DNA from: Myxococcales bacterium
GTDB taxonomy: Bacteria > Myxococcota > Myxococcia > Myxococcales > Myxococcaceae
DNA: 64,000 nt
Direction: 5' to 3'
Assembly (NCBI GenBank): GCA_016191815.1
Contig: JACPVI010000079.1
Coordinates: 1-64,000, forward strand
Part shown: positions 43,796 to 53,112 of the stretch, piece by piece
How positions within the stretch are numbered: the stretch's first letter is position 1
Layout of the letters: every line of letters starts with the position of its first letter
Translations under genes and position numbers: made by a program
The notes under the pieces: model-generated
What the model was told of the DNA's origin: nothing
Databases searched by the model: none
What the model saw: the letters and a program-made list of their open reading frames with translations, nothing else

Positions 43796-45145
43796 GTGTT
43801 CTCCAAGCTGCTCATCGCCAACCGCGGAGAGATTGCCCGGCGCATCAACGCGGTCGCCCGCGGGATGGGCCTCGCCACCGTGGCGGTGTACTCCGACGCA
43901 GACCAGAAGCTGCCCTTCGTCCGCGAGGCGAGCGAGTCGGTGCGCATCGGCCCGCCCCCGGCCAAGGAGAGCTACCTCAACGCGGCCGCCATCCTCGAGG
44001 CCGCCAAGCGGACCGGCGCAGAGGCCATCCACCCCGGCTACGGCTTCCTCTCCGAGAGCGCCGAGTTCGCTCGCGCCTGCGCCGAGGCCGGCCTGCGCTT
44101 CGTGGGCCCGCCCCCGGAGGCGATGGCCCGCATGAAGGACAAGAGTCAGGCCCGAAGGCTGGTGCAGGCCGCCGGCGTGCCGGTGGTCCCCGGCTCGGCG
44201 GACGTCCTCCCGGACGCGGCGGCGGCAGTGGCCGAAGCCGAGCGAGTGGGTTACCCGATCCTGTGCAAGGCCGCCGGAGGAGGCGGGGGCATCGGCATGG
44301 CGGTGGCCAAGGACGCCGCCGAGCTGGAGAAGGCTTTCCGGCAGTGCGCCGACCGCGCCCGCGCCGCCTTCGGTCGCGAAGGCGTCTACCTCGAGCGCTA
44401 CTTCCCCGCTCCCCGGCACATCGAGGTCCAGGTGCTCGGAGATCACCACGGCCGGCTCATCCACTGCCTCGAGCGGGAGTGCTCCATCCAGCGGCGTCAC
44501 CAGAAAGTGGTGGAGGAGGCCGGCTCGCCGCTCTTCTTGGGCGGCGCGCACGAACAGACCAGGCAGCGAATGTTCCAGGCCGCGCTCGCCGCCGCGCGCG
44601 CCTTCGGCTACGCCAACGCGGGGACGGTGGAGTTCCTCTACTCCGACGGGGAGTTCTACTTCATCGAGATGAACGCCCGGCTCCAGGTCGAGCACCCGGT
44701 GACCGAGCTGACCACCGGCGTGGATCTCGTCGGGTGGCAGCTTCGCGTCGCCGCGGGCGAGCCGATCTCCATCCGCCAGGAGGACGTCCGAAGGACTGGC
44801 GCGGCGATCGAGCACCGCATCTACGCCGAGGACCCGGTGAAGTTCTTCCCCTCGCCCGGCACCATCACCGCCTTCCGCGCGCCCTCCCTGGAAGGCGTGC
44901 GGCTGGATGCAGGGTACGAGGAGGGCTCTGCGGTCACTCCCTACTACGATCCCTTGGTGGCGAAGCTGATCGTCTTCGGCGCGAGCCGGGATCAGGCGAT
45001 CGACCGCTCGAGGGCGGCGCTCGAAAAGCTCGTGATCGAAGGCATCAAGACCAACATCCCGCTCCACCGGCGCGTCGTCTCCGACCCGGCGTTCCGGGCG
45101 GGCCTTTTGAACACCCATTTCCTCGAGGAACACGCGAGGGCCTGA
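43796..45145 (+). CDS. Biotin carboxylase (AccC/PccA N-terminal type)
   Basis: A 449-aa ATP-grasp enzyme that carboxylates the biotin of a carrier protein. FSKLLIANRGEIARRI, IHPGYGFLSESAEFA, KAAGGGGGIGM (ATP loop), ERECSIQRRHQKVVEEAP-like (ERECSIQRRHQKVVEEA) and EMNARLQVEHPVTE are all conserved. Length equals AccC of acetyl-CoA carboxylase. The carrier follows 14 nt downstream, and no carboxyltransferase subunit is in the window, so acetyl- versus propionyl-CoA use is undecided. Confidence 0.92.
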   Translation: MFSKLLIANRGEIARRINAVARGMGLATVAVYSDADQKLPFVREASESVRIGPPPAKESYLNAAAILEAAKRTGAEAIHPGYGFLSESAEFARACAEAGLRFVGPPPEAMARMKDKSQARRLVQAAGVPVVPGSADVLPDAAAAVAEAERVGYPILCKAAGGGGGIGMAVAKDAAELEKAFRQCADRARAAFGREGVYLERYFPAPRHIEVQVLGDHHGRLIHCLERECSIQRRHQKVVEEAGSPLFLGGAHEQTRQRMFQAALAAARAFGYANAGTVEFLYSDGEFYFIEMNARLQVEHPVTELTTGVDLVGWQLRVAAGEPISIRQEDVRRTGAAIEHRIYAEDPVKFFPSPGTITAFRAPSLEGVRLDAGYEEGSAVTPYYDPLVAKLIVFGASRDQAIDRSRAALEKLVIEGIKTNIPLHRRVVSDPAFRAGLLNTHFLEEHARA

Positions 45146-45159
45146 GGGGGTCGACACGC

Positions 45160-45372
45160 ATGGCAGACGTCGCGGCGCACATCACCGGAACGGTGTGGAA
45201 GATCGAGTGCAAGGTGGGACAGCCCGTCTCGGCGGGTGACACCCTGGTCATCCTCGAGTCGATGAAGATGGAGATGCCGGTCGAGGCGCCATCGGGCGGG
45301 ACGGTGAAGGAGATTCGCTGCAAGGAGGCGCAAGCGGTCAGCGAGGGCGACGTCCTGGTCGTGCTCGGCTGA
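45160..45372 (+). CDS. Minimal biotinyl carrier protein, 70 aa
   Basis: A single biotinyl/lipoyl domain from end to end. ESMKMEM has the biotinylation Lys at K36, flanked by two hammerhead halves starting MADVAAHITGTVWKI and GGTVKEIRCK. It lacks the N-terminal region and thumb of AccB, like the 70-75-aa carriers of propionyl- or methylcrotonyl-CoA carboxylases. It must be the partner of the carboxylase 14 nt upstream. Confidence 0.92.
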   Translation: MADVAAHITGTVWKIECKVGQPVSAGDTLVILESMKMEMPVEAPSGGTVKEIRCKEAQAVSEGDVLVVLG

Positions 45373-45392
45373 TTCTCGGCCGCCCTCACCCT

Positions 45393-45420
45393 TTCCCTCT
45401 CCCGCCGGCGGGAGAGGGAA
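45393..45420. repeat. 28-bp perfect palindrome, REP-like copy 4
   Basis: TTCCCTCTCCCGCC (45393-45406) is followed at once by its exact reverse complement (45407-45420). With CCCTCACC before it, it is the clearest copy of the REP-like family. It lies between the convergent ends at 45372 and 45429 and could act as a two-way terminator, though there is no T-tract. Confidence 0.7.
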
Positions 45421-45428
45421 GACCTTCG

Positions 45429-46022
45429 CTACTCGCCGCCGAACAGCTCGCTCATCCGCAGCTTGAGCGCGGTGGCGATCTTGTACAGCGAGGAGATCGA
45501 CGCCGAGCTCTCCGCCCGCTCGATCTGCGAGAGGAGCGACACCGACAGCCCGGTCCTCCGCGCGAGCTGCTTGAGCGTCAGGTCCTGCGTCTTGCGCTGC
45601 TCGCGGATGGTGCGCCCGATCGCCCGGTGGAGATCCGCCTCGGGATCGGTGGAGAGGCCCTTCTTCGAGAGCGCCGATCGCACCGTCTGCAGAAAGGCCT
45701 GCGGCTCGATCGGCTTCTTCACGTAGTCCGACGCCTGCGCCTTGAGGCTGGCCACCGCGGTGTCCACGTTCGGGTAGGCGGTGGAGACGATCACCGAGAT
45801 GTCGCTGTCCACCTTGCGGATCTGCTCCAAAACCTCGGTGCCGCTCATCTGCGGCATCATCATGTCCAGCACCACCAGGTGGTAGTCCGCCTTGCGAAGC
45901 TCCTCCACGGTGTGCGTCGGGTCGGTGAGGGTGTCGACCTCGTAGCCCTCCTTCGACAACAGGAGCTTGAGGTAGTCGCAGTTGTCCCGCTCGTCGTCCA
46001 CTACCAGGATCCGAATCTGCAC
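45429..46022 (-). CDS. Response regulator: receiver plus XRE-type HTH
   Basis: A 197-aa regulator. The receiver (1-120) has the acidic pair D9/D10, phospho-acceptor D53 in VVLDMMMPQMSG, T81 and K103. The C-terminal domain (about 133-193) is a Cro/C1-type helix-turn-helix (LTLKQLARRTGLSVSLLSQIERAESSASISSL), not the usual winged helix or LuxR output. GTG 46022 has GGGAGG at good spacing. No cognate kinase gene is adjacent. Confidence 0.87.
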   Translation of the reverse strand: MQIRILVVDDERDNCDYLKLLLSKEGYEVDTLTDPTHTVEELRKADYHLVVLDMMMPQMSGTEVLEQIRKVDSDISVIVSTAYPNVDTAVASLKAQASDYVKKPIEPQAFLQTVRSALSKKGLSTDPEADLHRAIGRTIREQRKTQDLTLKQLARRTGLSVSLLSQIERAESSASISSLYKIATALKLRMSELFGGE

Positions 46023-46136
46023 AGGTCGCCTCCCACCTCGGCGACAGCGGGCCCGGCCGAGCCACTGCACCCGCCTCTGAGACCGCGCGTGAACTAGCAC
46101 ATCTCGAAGGCGAGGGAGTGGATTTCTGCTGCGGTC

Positions 46137-47945
46137 CTACTTCTTGGTCGCTTCGTAGGCCTCGAGCACGTTCCGCACCCGGTCGGCGTCCTTGTCATTC
46201 GGAGCGAGCTGGAGGAAACGCTTGTAGTGGTAGGCGCCCTTCTCGGCCTCGCCGAGCTTGGCGTACACCCCCCCGAGCGCCTTGTGGCAGGCCGCGAAGG
46301 TGGGATCGACCTTGACGCACTTCTCCAAGACCGCCCTCGCCTCGCGCAGCTGCTTCTTCCCGTGCAGGGCCACGCCCTCCTCGTAGAGCGCCTTGGCTTC
46401 GGCGGCCCTCGCCTCTGCCTGCGCGGCCTTCGGGGACTCCGGCGCCTTCGCCACCGCCACCTTGGGCTCGGCCGGCTCCACCTTGGGTGGCGGCTTCACC
46501 GCCACGGCGCTCTTGCTGGCGAGCTTGGCTTGCACCGCCGCGGCCAGCCCCGCTCGCAGCTCGCGATGAACCGCCGCCAGGAGCTTGGTGTGCTCGGACT
46601 CGTCGAGCAGCCGCTTGGCCTCCTCGAGCCGGCCCTGGCCCAGCGCCTGCTCGGCCCGATCGATGTTCCGCTTGAGCTCGGCCTCCGCCTTGAGCGCCGC
46701 GAGCAGCGCCTTGGCCTCGGGGTGCAAGGAGCCGTCGGCCATGGTGCAGCTCGCCAGTTTTTCCGAGGCCCGCTCCCACTCGCGCGCCTCCACCACCAGC
46801 CTGGCCTCCGCCAGCTTCTCCGTCACCGAAGACGAAGGTGGCTCGGGGGTCTTCGGGGCCTCCGCGGGCGGGCTCTCCTCCGGGAGAGGAGCCTCGACCG
46901 CCGGGGAGGGCTGCACCGGAGGCTCCGACGGGGGCTTGGGCCTCATCACGGTGAAGTAGTAGGCCGCTGTGCCACCGGACAACGCCAACCCCAGCACCAG
47001 GGCCAGCGCCGGGAGCTTGCTCCGCGCCTTCTTTTCCTCGGGGACGAAGCGGAACTCATCTCCCGGCGCGAGGAACTTGAGCTTGACGTGCCCCAGCTCG
47101 ATGACGTCTCCCCAGCGCAGGGTGGCCTGGGCGTAGGACTCGCCGTTCACCGACACGCCGTTGGCGGACTGCATGTCGATGACACGCCACTCCCCGCTCT
47201 CCTCGCGGACGATCTTGGCGTGGGTGCGGGAGAGCGAGCGATGGTCGATGGCGATGTCGTTGTCGTCGGCGCGCCCCAGTCTCAGCTCGGTCCGGATGCA
47301 GGCGAACTCCCGGCCTGCAAGCTCGGTGTTCAGCACCACCAGGCGGGGCGCCACCTCTGCTTCGAGGTCCACCAGCTTGCGGGGCCGGTCGGTCTCGAGG
47401 TCGTCGACGTGGATGATGGCGGTGGACTGCCGCCGGGCCGCCGCGGCGTCGGTCGAAGCGGCTGGCGCGTCCTCGCGCGGCTTTTGGGCCTCCTCGGCCT
47501 GGAGGGCCTCGACGGCCTCCAAGAGCGCCGGGTGCTCGGGCTTGGTGGAGCCTTCCTCTTCGGCCTTCCGGGCCAGCTTGTCGCGTTCGGCCGAGGGCGC
47601 GGTGGTCTCCTCGCCGTCCTGGGAGGGAGGCGCCGGCGGAGTGGCGGTCGGCGCCACGTCTTGCTGGATGGCCAGATCGTAGTCGCCGATCTGGATGAGG
47701 TCCCCGTCGTGGACGGCCACCTGCCCGTTGATCCGCTCGCCGTTGATCCGGATGCCGTTGTAGCTGCCCAGGTCCTCCACCACCACCGCGCCGTTGCTCC
47801 GGACCAAGCGCGCGTGCCGGCGCGAGACGTTCCGCTCGGTCAGCCGGATGGTGTTTCCCTCCTGGCGCCCGATCGTGATTTCGTCTCTGACGAAAGGCAC
47901 TACGGTCTTGCGACCTTCGTCGTCCTCGATGATCAGCTTCAGCAC
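46137..47945 (-). CDS. Double-FHA, membrane-anchored, TPR protein
   Basis: A 602-aa protein. FHA domain 1 (residues about 5-95: ITIGRQEGNTIRL, NVSRRHARL, DLGSYNGIRING) and FHA 2 (about 205-300: LRLGRADDNDIAI, SLSRTHAKI, NGVSVNG) both keep the Arg, Ser and His/Asn residues that bind phosphothreonine. A Pro/Glu-rich linker, one membrane helix (about residue 315-335) and a helical tail ending in TPR-like repeats follow. GTG 47945 gives the family-typical start directly before FHA 1; TATAGA ten bases upstream hints at a near-leaderless mRNA. ATG 47990 is the alternative. It probably reads Ser/Thr kinase output. Confidence 0.86.
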   Translation of the reverse strand: MLKLIIEDDEGRKTVVPFVRDEITIGRQEGNTIRLTERNVSRRHARLVRSNGAVVVEDLGSYNGIRINGERINGQVAVHDGDLIQIGDYDLAIQQDVAPTATPPAPPSQDGEETTAPSAERDKLARKAEEEGSTKPEHPALLEAVEALQAEEAQKPREDAPAASTDAAAARRQSTAIIHVDDLETDRPRKLVDLEAEVAPRLVVLNTELAGREFACIRTELRLGRADDNDIAIDHRSLSRTHAKIVREESGEWRVIDMQSANGVSVNGESYAQATLRWGDVIELGHVKLKFLAPGDEFRFVPEEKKARSKLPALALVLGLALSGGTAAYYFTVMRPKPPSEPPVQPSPAVEAPLPEESPPAEAPKTPEPPSSSVTEKLAEARLVVEAREWERASEKLASCTMADGSLHPEAKALLAALKAEAELKRNIDRAEQALGQGRLEEAKRLLDESEHTKLLAAVHRELRAGLAAAVQAKLASKSAVAVKPPPKVEPAEPKVAVAKAPESPKAAQAEARAAEAKALYEEGVALHGKKQLREARAVLEKCVKVDPTFAACHKALGGVYAKLGEAEKGAYHYKRFLQLAPNDKDADRVRNVLEAYEATKK

Positions 47946-48055
47946 GCGCGAGAAGTCTATAGCATCTCCAAGCCGGAAGGGAGAACCCATCCTCCCTGAA
48001 TGACACAGGATTTTGGCGCCTGGGGAATGGGCGCCGGCCGCTGTCCATCGGACGA

Positions 48056-49852
48056 GTGGACGCGGCGTTGCCGGAAAGGGCGTGTGCGGCAGTGAGCCAA
48101 CCTCTCACCTTGAGGACCGAGACGGGCGACGAGGACCTCGATCTGCCCGAGCTCGAGTTGCGCATCCGCAAGGGAGAGGTGAGTCCTCAGAGCCTGGTGC
48201 GCTTCCCGGCGGTGACCGGCGAGAGCTTCGTTCCGGCCTGCGAGCTGGAGATCTTCCGCGCCCTTCAGGAGCCGAAACGCGCCCACTTCGCCCGGGCCTT
48301 CAGCCTGGGCCGGTTCCCCTGGATCACCTCCGCGCTCATCTTCGCCAACCTCGCCGCCTACCTCCTGTCGATAAGGGGCGGCCCGCTGGACATCGATGGG
48401 ATGGTGCGATTCGGAGGAAAGGCCGGCCCACTGGTGACGGACCTCGGAGAGGTCTGGCGGCTTTTGACGGCGAACTTCCTCCACCGCGACGCCCTTCACG
48501 TCGGGCTGAATATGTTCGTCTTCCTCATCGTTGGCGGAGCGCTGGAGAACGCGTACCGGGCGCTGGACTACGTCTTTCTGCTGCTCTTCTCCGGGCTGGC
48601 GACGATGACGGTGTCCTTGTTCCTCTCCGACGCGGTGAGCGTGGGCGCCTCCGGGATGGTCTACGGGTGCCTGGGCGGAGTGGTGGTATTCGGGCTCAAG
48701 TACCGCTCGATCCTCCCCTCCCGCTACCGGAGGGTGATGGGGGAGGCGGCCATCCCGACGGTGCTGGGGCTGCTGCTCATCGGGGTCACCTCGCCGGGGG
48801 TGGACAACTGGGCGCACCTGGGGGGCCTTTGGGCCGGCATCTTCTGCGCGCTCTTCCTGCGTCCCAAGCTCCTGGCCGACGCGCCGCGGGCCTGGTGGTC
48901 TCCGGCCTTGAGGGCGCTTCCCTCTTTGGCCGCCGTCTTCTGCGTCGCCTTCGGCGATGGGGTGTTCGCCGGCTGGCTTCCCCTGATGCGCGAGGTGCGC
49001 GATGACGGCTTCGGGATTTCGATGCCGGTCCCCCGCGACTGGCAGCGGCGGGCGAACCGGCTGGGTCAGCTGGCCTACTCCAACGGGCTACCCGGAGTGG
49101 GCCGGGCCAGCTTCTACGCCGCGGCGGTGGAGGCCGGCGAGCCCGCGGACGTCGCCTCGCAGGCCGCCCGCTTCATCGAGGAGGGCCTCTTGCCGACCGC
49201 GCTCGGCCCGGAGGTGCTGCAGGTGACCGCCTCGCCGCTCGAGCCGACCCGGGTCGCCGAGCGCGACGCGCTCTTGGTGCAGGCGCGCTTGCAGGAGCCC
49301 TTCGGCGCCACGCGGCTCTTGGCCTACTTCGTCCCGCGGGGGCAGCTCGTCTACCAGCTGGTGTTCCGGTATCCGGAGGACTTTCCCCGCTACGCGCGGG
49401 TAGTGGATCAGATGGTGGCGGGGGCCCGCTTCGTCGAGCCGAGGGCGGTGCGGCAGGCGCGGGCGAGGGCGCTCTTGTTCCCCAACGCGTCCTGGTCGAT
49501 GGGGCAGCTCGGAGAGGTGCTCCGGCGCCAGGGTGAGCCCTTCGCCGCGGCGGAGGCGCTCCGGCCGGCGGTGCGGGCCGACCCCTCGAACCCGGCGCTG
49601 CGGAGGGAGCTCGCCCTCGCGCTCTTGCAGTCCGGAGAAACCGACGAGGCGTGCGCGGCGGCCCGGGCGGCGGTGCTCTACGCTCCGGGCGACCCCTCGT
49701 CGCTGGAGGTGGAGGCGCGGTGTGAGCTGCAGCGCGGAAACTTGCGCGCGGCCCTCTCGATCGTCTTGCGGGCCCGCCAGCTGGCTCCCGCCGACCGCCG
49801 GCTCCAGGAGGCGGAGGCGAAGCTCAGGGCGGCGCTCGGCGCGGAACGGTGA
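48056..49852 (+). CDS. Rhomboid intramembrane protease with TPR tail
   Basis: A 598-aa protein. Residues about 80-290 form the six-helix rhomboid core with HVGLNM, catalytic Ser in VSVGASGMVYG and His in NWAHLGG. A 65-residue N-terminal cytoplasmic domain precedes it. The C-terminal 300 residues end in TPR repeats (QGEPFAAAEALRPAVRADPSNPALRRELALALLQSG). GTG 48056 is taken as start; GTG 48092 is possible. It is divergent from the FHA-TPR gene with 110 bp between. Confidence 0.86.
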   Translation: MDAALPERACAAVSQPLTLRTETGDEDLDLPELELRIRKGEVSPQSLVRFPAVTGESFVPACELEIFRALQEPKRAHFARAFSLGRFPWITSALIFANLAAYLLSIRGGPLDIDGMVRFGGKAGPLVTDLGEVWRLLTANFLHRDALHVGLNMFVFLIVGGALENAYRALDYVFLLLFSGLATMTVSLFLSDAVSVGASGMVYGCLGGVVVFGLKYRSILPSRYRRVMGEAAIPTVLGLLLIGVTSPGVDNWAHLGGLWAGIFCALFLRPKLLADAPRAWWSPALRALPSLAAVFCVAFGDGVFAGWLPLMREVRDDGFGISMPVPRDWQRRANRLGQLAYSNGLPGVGRASFYAAAVEAGEPADVASQAARFIEEGLLPTALGPEVLQVTASPLEPTRVAERDALLVQARLQEPFGATRLLAYFVPRGQLVYQLVFRYPEDFPRYARVVDQMVAGARFVEPRAVRQARARALLFPNASWSMGQLGEVLRRQGEPFAAAEALRPAVRADPSNPALRRELALALLQSGETDEACAAARAAVLYAPGDPSSLEVEARCELQRGNLRAALSIVLRARQLAPADRRLQEAEAKLRAALGAER

Positions 49853-50037
49853 GCCGCGGCCACAGCGGGCTCACTTGCCTCCCGCGGCGCGGACCGGCGG
49901 CGGCTCGGCGAGCAGGTGGGTCCACAAGATGGGGTCGCCCGAGCAAAACGGCCGCGTCCCATACCACAGCCGGCGGAGCGATTTTCGTTGAAGCCCCTCG
50001 CGGCGCGTGGAGGAATCCGCGGGCGGAGGTGCCAGCG

Positions 50038-50808
50038 ATGCGTCCTGACATCGTGTGGGTCGGCGCGTTGGCGATGGCGTTGGCCGCGGGCGGTTCCCTG
50101 GCGGGCGAGTCGGCGGCCGAGATCTCCCAGAAGGCGCGCGACCGCGGCGCGCTGAACCTCCTGGACCTGACCGCGGAGCTCAAGCTGATCACGGTCGCCA
50201 AGGACGGGAAGGCCAAGGAGCAAGTCGTCAGCTCCTCGTCGCGGAAGATCGGCGGAAGGGCGCACTCGCTCTCGCGTTTCCTTCAGCCGGCCGGGGTGGC
50301 CGGAGTGGCGGTGCTCACCGTGGAGGGGAGCGGGGGAGAGGGCGACGAGATCTCGCTCTACCTCCCCAAGCTCCGCCGAGTGCGGAAGGTGGCGAAGAAC
50401 GAGCGCGGCAAGGCCTTCATGGACACCGACTTCAGCTATGCCGACCTCGCCGGGACCGGCACCAAGGACTCCGAGCTCGAGCGGCTGGCGGATCAGAAGC
50501 TGGACGGCCGCGATGCCTATGTGATCTCCGGCCCCGGAGGCGCCGACTCCCCCTATGGAAAGGTGACCGTGTTCGTGGACCGCGAAACCTACGTCCCGCT
50601 CAAGGTCGAATACCAGGACAAGGAGGGAAAGCCCTTCAAGGCGTACCGGACGGTGAAGCTCAAGCGGTTCAAGGACCGCACCTTGGCGGTCGAGTCGACG
50701 ATGGAGAATCTCCAGTCCGGCTCGAAGACGACGATGCAAATCCTCCGGCTCGAGGAGTCGAAGCTCGGCGAGGAAGCGTTCAGCGAGCGGGCATTGGAGC
50801 GTGGGTGA
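50038..50808 (+). CDS. Outer-membrane lipoprotein-sorting (LolA-like) protein
   Basis: A 256-aa periplasmic protein with signal peptide (ALAMALAAGGSLA). The half-open barrel pattern GKAKEQVVSSSSRKIG, LYLPKLRRVRKVAKNERGKAFMDTDFSYADL and VFVDRETYVPLKVEYQDKEGKPFK is that of the COG2834-type LolA/RseB-like proteins often linked to RND transporters. ATG 50038 has GGAGGT nine bases upstream. It overlaps the barrel gene (GTGA), so both probably act together on an outer-membrane lipid or lipoprotein. Confidence 0.78.
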   Translation: MRPDIVWVGALAMALAAGGSLAGESAAEISQKARDRGALNLLDLTAELKLITVAKDGKAKEQVVSSSSRKIGGRAHSLSRFLQPAGVAGVAVLTVEGSGGEGDEISLYLPKLRRVRKVAKNERGKAFMDTDFSYADLAGTGTKDSELERLADQKLDGRDAYVISGPGGADSPYGKVTVFVDRETYVPLKVEYQDKEGKPFKAYRTVKLKRFKDRTLAVESTMENLQSGSKTTMQILRLEESKLGEEAFSERALERG

Positions 50809-52463
50809 GCGGAGCGGGCGCCGCGCTTCTGCTGCTCGTCGCCTCCGCCGCTGGCGCGAAGGATGCCGGCGAGCCCGGCGCAAGCGAAGGAGAAACCCCC
50901 TCCGATGCGGGGACCGGCTCTCGCCCGGCCCAGGTGGGCATCTCGAGCGAGGTCGATGGCGGCCTCGTCGAGTCGGACGGTGGCGCGGGCACCTCGGCGC
51001 CCGGCGCGCCTGTTCTCGCGATCGAGGAGTTCGAGCCCGCCGGAGCGGCTTCGACTCCGCCGCAAGCGGTGGAGTCCTTCGAGGCGCCGCCTTCGCAGGC
51101 TAGGGTGCAGGTGTTCGGCTCGGCTCGGGCGCAGCTGGGCGTGGACACCCGCCTCGAGTCCGCGCCGACCGACGAGCTTCGCGAAAACGTCTTCGACCTC
51201 CGCGGCCGCGCGCGGCTGGGGGCGGACGTGAAGCTGTCGAGCGCGCTCCGGCTCTTGCTGGAGGGGAGGGCGCTCTGGCGCGGCACCGCGGAGCGCGCCC
51301 TCCGACGCGCCAAGGCGAGCTTCGAGCCCACGCTCGGAGACGCCTTCGTGGACATCTACGCCGAGAAGGTGGATCTCCGGGTGGGCCACCAGATCGTGGC
51401 GTTCGGGGCCAACGCCGCCTTTGCGCCGTCGGATTCGCTGAACCCGCGCGACTTGCGCGAGGGGCTCTTGGCGGAGCCCGAGGACGGAAAGCTTCCGGCC
51501 CTCGCGCTCCGCGCACTCGGAGAGATCGGGCGGGTTCAGTGGACCGCCGCCTACTTCCCCTTCTTCACCCCGTCGCGCTACTCGGTCTTCGGCCAGGACG
51601 AGGCGATGGTCCAGCCTTCGCTCGGTGCGGCGATTCCTGCCCGGTTCCACGAATCCATCGAGGACGGCCTGCAGCCGCACCTGCTCGAGACGGAGCGGCC
51701 GAAGGCTTTCCCTTACCTCGGCGACCTCGGCTTGCGGGCGGTGGTGCCCACCGGGAAGGTGAAGCTCGGCGGCTCCTGGGTGTGGATGTACGAGAAGGTT
51801 CCGCAGGTTCGGCTCGATCCCGAGCTGTCGGCGCTGCTCTCGCAGCAGGCGAAGAAGGGAGAGGTGGACTCGGCGCTGGCGCTCTCGGTGCAGAACCGGC
51901 TCGCCGCAGGCGAGGAGCTGTTCACCGGAATCTACGCGCGGCAGCACATCCTCTCGATCGAGGCATCGGCGCTCTTGGGCTCTGCGCAGCTCGACCTGGA
52001 CCTCGCCTACTCGCCGCGGCAGACCTTCTTCGACGCGAGCCTGGAGCCGCTCCGGAAGGCTTCGTACACCTGGGTTTTCGGAGTTAGCCAGGCAGCGGAC
52101 TCGCCGCTCATCTATTCGCTCACCTACCTGGGGCTGGCGGTTCCCGACGTGGGGGCGAGGGAGCTGTTGATCCTCCTCGAGCCGACCACCGCGGAGGGCG
52201 CGCCGCGAACGGCGTGGCTCCACCTGTTGGTGGGCGAGGTGGGCTACCGGCTCTTCGACGACAAGCTCGAGCTTTCGCTCCGGGGGGCGTTCGAGCCCAT
52301 TCAGCGCTCGTTCGCGCTGGCGCCGAGGGTTTCATACAAGGGACTCGAGCGGACGGCGCTCTGGCTGGGAGCGGAGCTGTACGAGGGCGGCGCCTACAGC
52401 CCGATGGGCTACTTCGACCGGAACGATCAGATCGCCGCCGGCGCAGCGATGGAGCTTTGGTAG
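50805..52463 (+). CDS. Predicted outer-membrane beta-barrel protein
   Basis: A 552-aa protein with a signal peptide (ALLLLVASAAGA), a low-complexity Ala/Gly/Pro/Ser linker to about residue 100, then alternating amphipathic strands typical of a porin-sized barrel (RAQLGVDTRLES..., KVDLRVGHQIVAFG, VKLGGSWVWMYEKVPQV). It resembles DUF1302-type proteins in layout, and those often occur with LolA-like partners, but the match is by pattern only. The final residue is Trp, near the aromatic end expected of an outer-membrane barrel. Confidence 0.62.
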   Translation: MSGAGAALLLLVASAAGAKDAGEPGASEGETPSDAGTGSRPAQVGISSEVDGGLVESDGGAGTSAPGAPVLAIEEFEPAGAASTPPQAVESFEAPPSQARVQVFGSARAQLGVDTRLESAPTDELRENVFDLRGRARLGADVKLSSALRLLLEGRALWRGTAERALRRAKASFEPTLGDAFVDIYAEKVDLRVGHQIVAFGANAAFAPSDSLNPRDLREGLLAEPEDGKLPALALRALGEIGRVQWTAAYFPFFTPSRYSVFGQDEAMVQPSLGAAIPARFHESIEDGLQPHLLETERPKAFPYLGDLGLRAVVPTGKVKLGGSWVWMYEKVPQVRLDPELSALLSQQAKKGEVDSALALSVQNRLAAGEELFTGIYARQHILSIEASALLGSAQLDLDLAYSPRQTFFDASLEPLRKASYTWVFGVSQAADSPLIYSLTYLGLAVPDVGARELLILLEPTTAEGAPRTAWLHLLVGEVGYRLFDDKLELSLRGAFEPIQRSFALAPRVSYKGLERTALWLGAELYEGGAYSPMGYFDRNDQIAAGAAMELW

Positions 52464-52479
52464 CCGGCAGGCGGCGCCG

Positions 52480-53040
52480 TCACTCGAACAACTCTCCGAC
52501 GCGACAGGCGAAGCCCGGGAGGAGGTCGCCGCCATCGAGGGTGTCGTCCTGCCCCAGTACGCGGACGTGGTCCGGAGGGGTGAAGAGCATGAGCCGCATC
52601 GCCTCCGGGTCGAGCACCCAGACCATCCTCGCGCCTGCTGTCAGGTACTCGAGAGCCCTCCGGGTCAGTTCTGCCGCGGACTGCTCGTCGCCGAGCACTT
52701 CGACCGCCAGGTCGGGCGCGCCCTCGAGCCAACCGCGGGCTCCTTTCCCGGCTGGCTTCCGTTCAGTCCGGACCATCCCCACGTCCGGTCCACGGAGCAC
52801 GTCCGGGTCGTGGGCCAGCTTGGTGCCTGGATCACCCACGGAGAGACTCCAGCCGGGGTTCTTACGAGCGTACTCCCGAAGCGCGGCGTAGACGTTCCCG
52901 GCGATCTCTCCATGTCGCCAAGTGCTCTTGGTCACCGGCACCCACCTCCCGCGATCGATCTCGCCGGGCTGCCGGTCAGGGTCGAGCCGGGCGGCTTCAT
53001 CGAAGGTCATCGGTCGCTGCCCGAGAGTCGTCTCCGCCAT
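52480..53040 (-). CDS. Uma2-family PD-(D/E)XK endonuclease-like protein
   Basis: A 186-aa protein of the Uma2 (DUF820) family. MTFDEAARLDPDRQPGEIDRG, the DVLRGPDVGMV strand, APDLAVEVLGDEQSA (core acidic residues) and YLTAGARMVWVLDPE are typical. The family has a restriction-endonuclease-like fold and is common in cyanobacteria and myxobacteria, often in many copies; its biological role is unclear. ATG 53040 begins the conserved region. It diverges from the corrinoid-linked genes with 72 bp between. Confidence 0.86.
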   Translation of the reverse strand: MAETTLGQRPMTFDEAARLDPDRQPGEIDRGRWVPVTKSTWRHGEIAGNVYAALREYARKNPGWSLSVGDPGTKLAHDPDVLRGPDVGMVRTERKPAGKGARGWLEGAPDLAVEVLGDEQSAAELTRRALEYLTAGARMVWVLDPEAMRLMLFTPPDHVRVLGQDDTLDGGDLLPGFACRVGELFE

Positions 53041-53112
53041 CCGCGCACCTCGAACGAAGCATGGCGGTGTTTTGCCTCCGCAGCTTATCCTCGGCGCCCG
53101 GAGGTACCCGTC

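Noticed and set aside
46227-47999. 590-codon plus-strand frame
   Set aside because: Complement of the FHA-TPR gene, whose two FHA domains are unmistakable.
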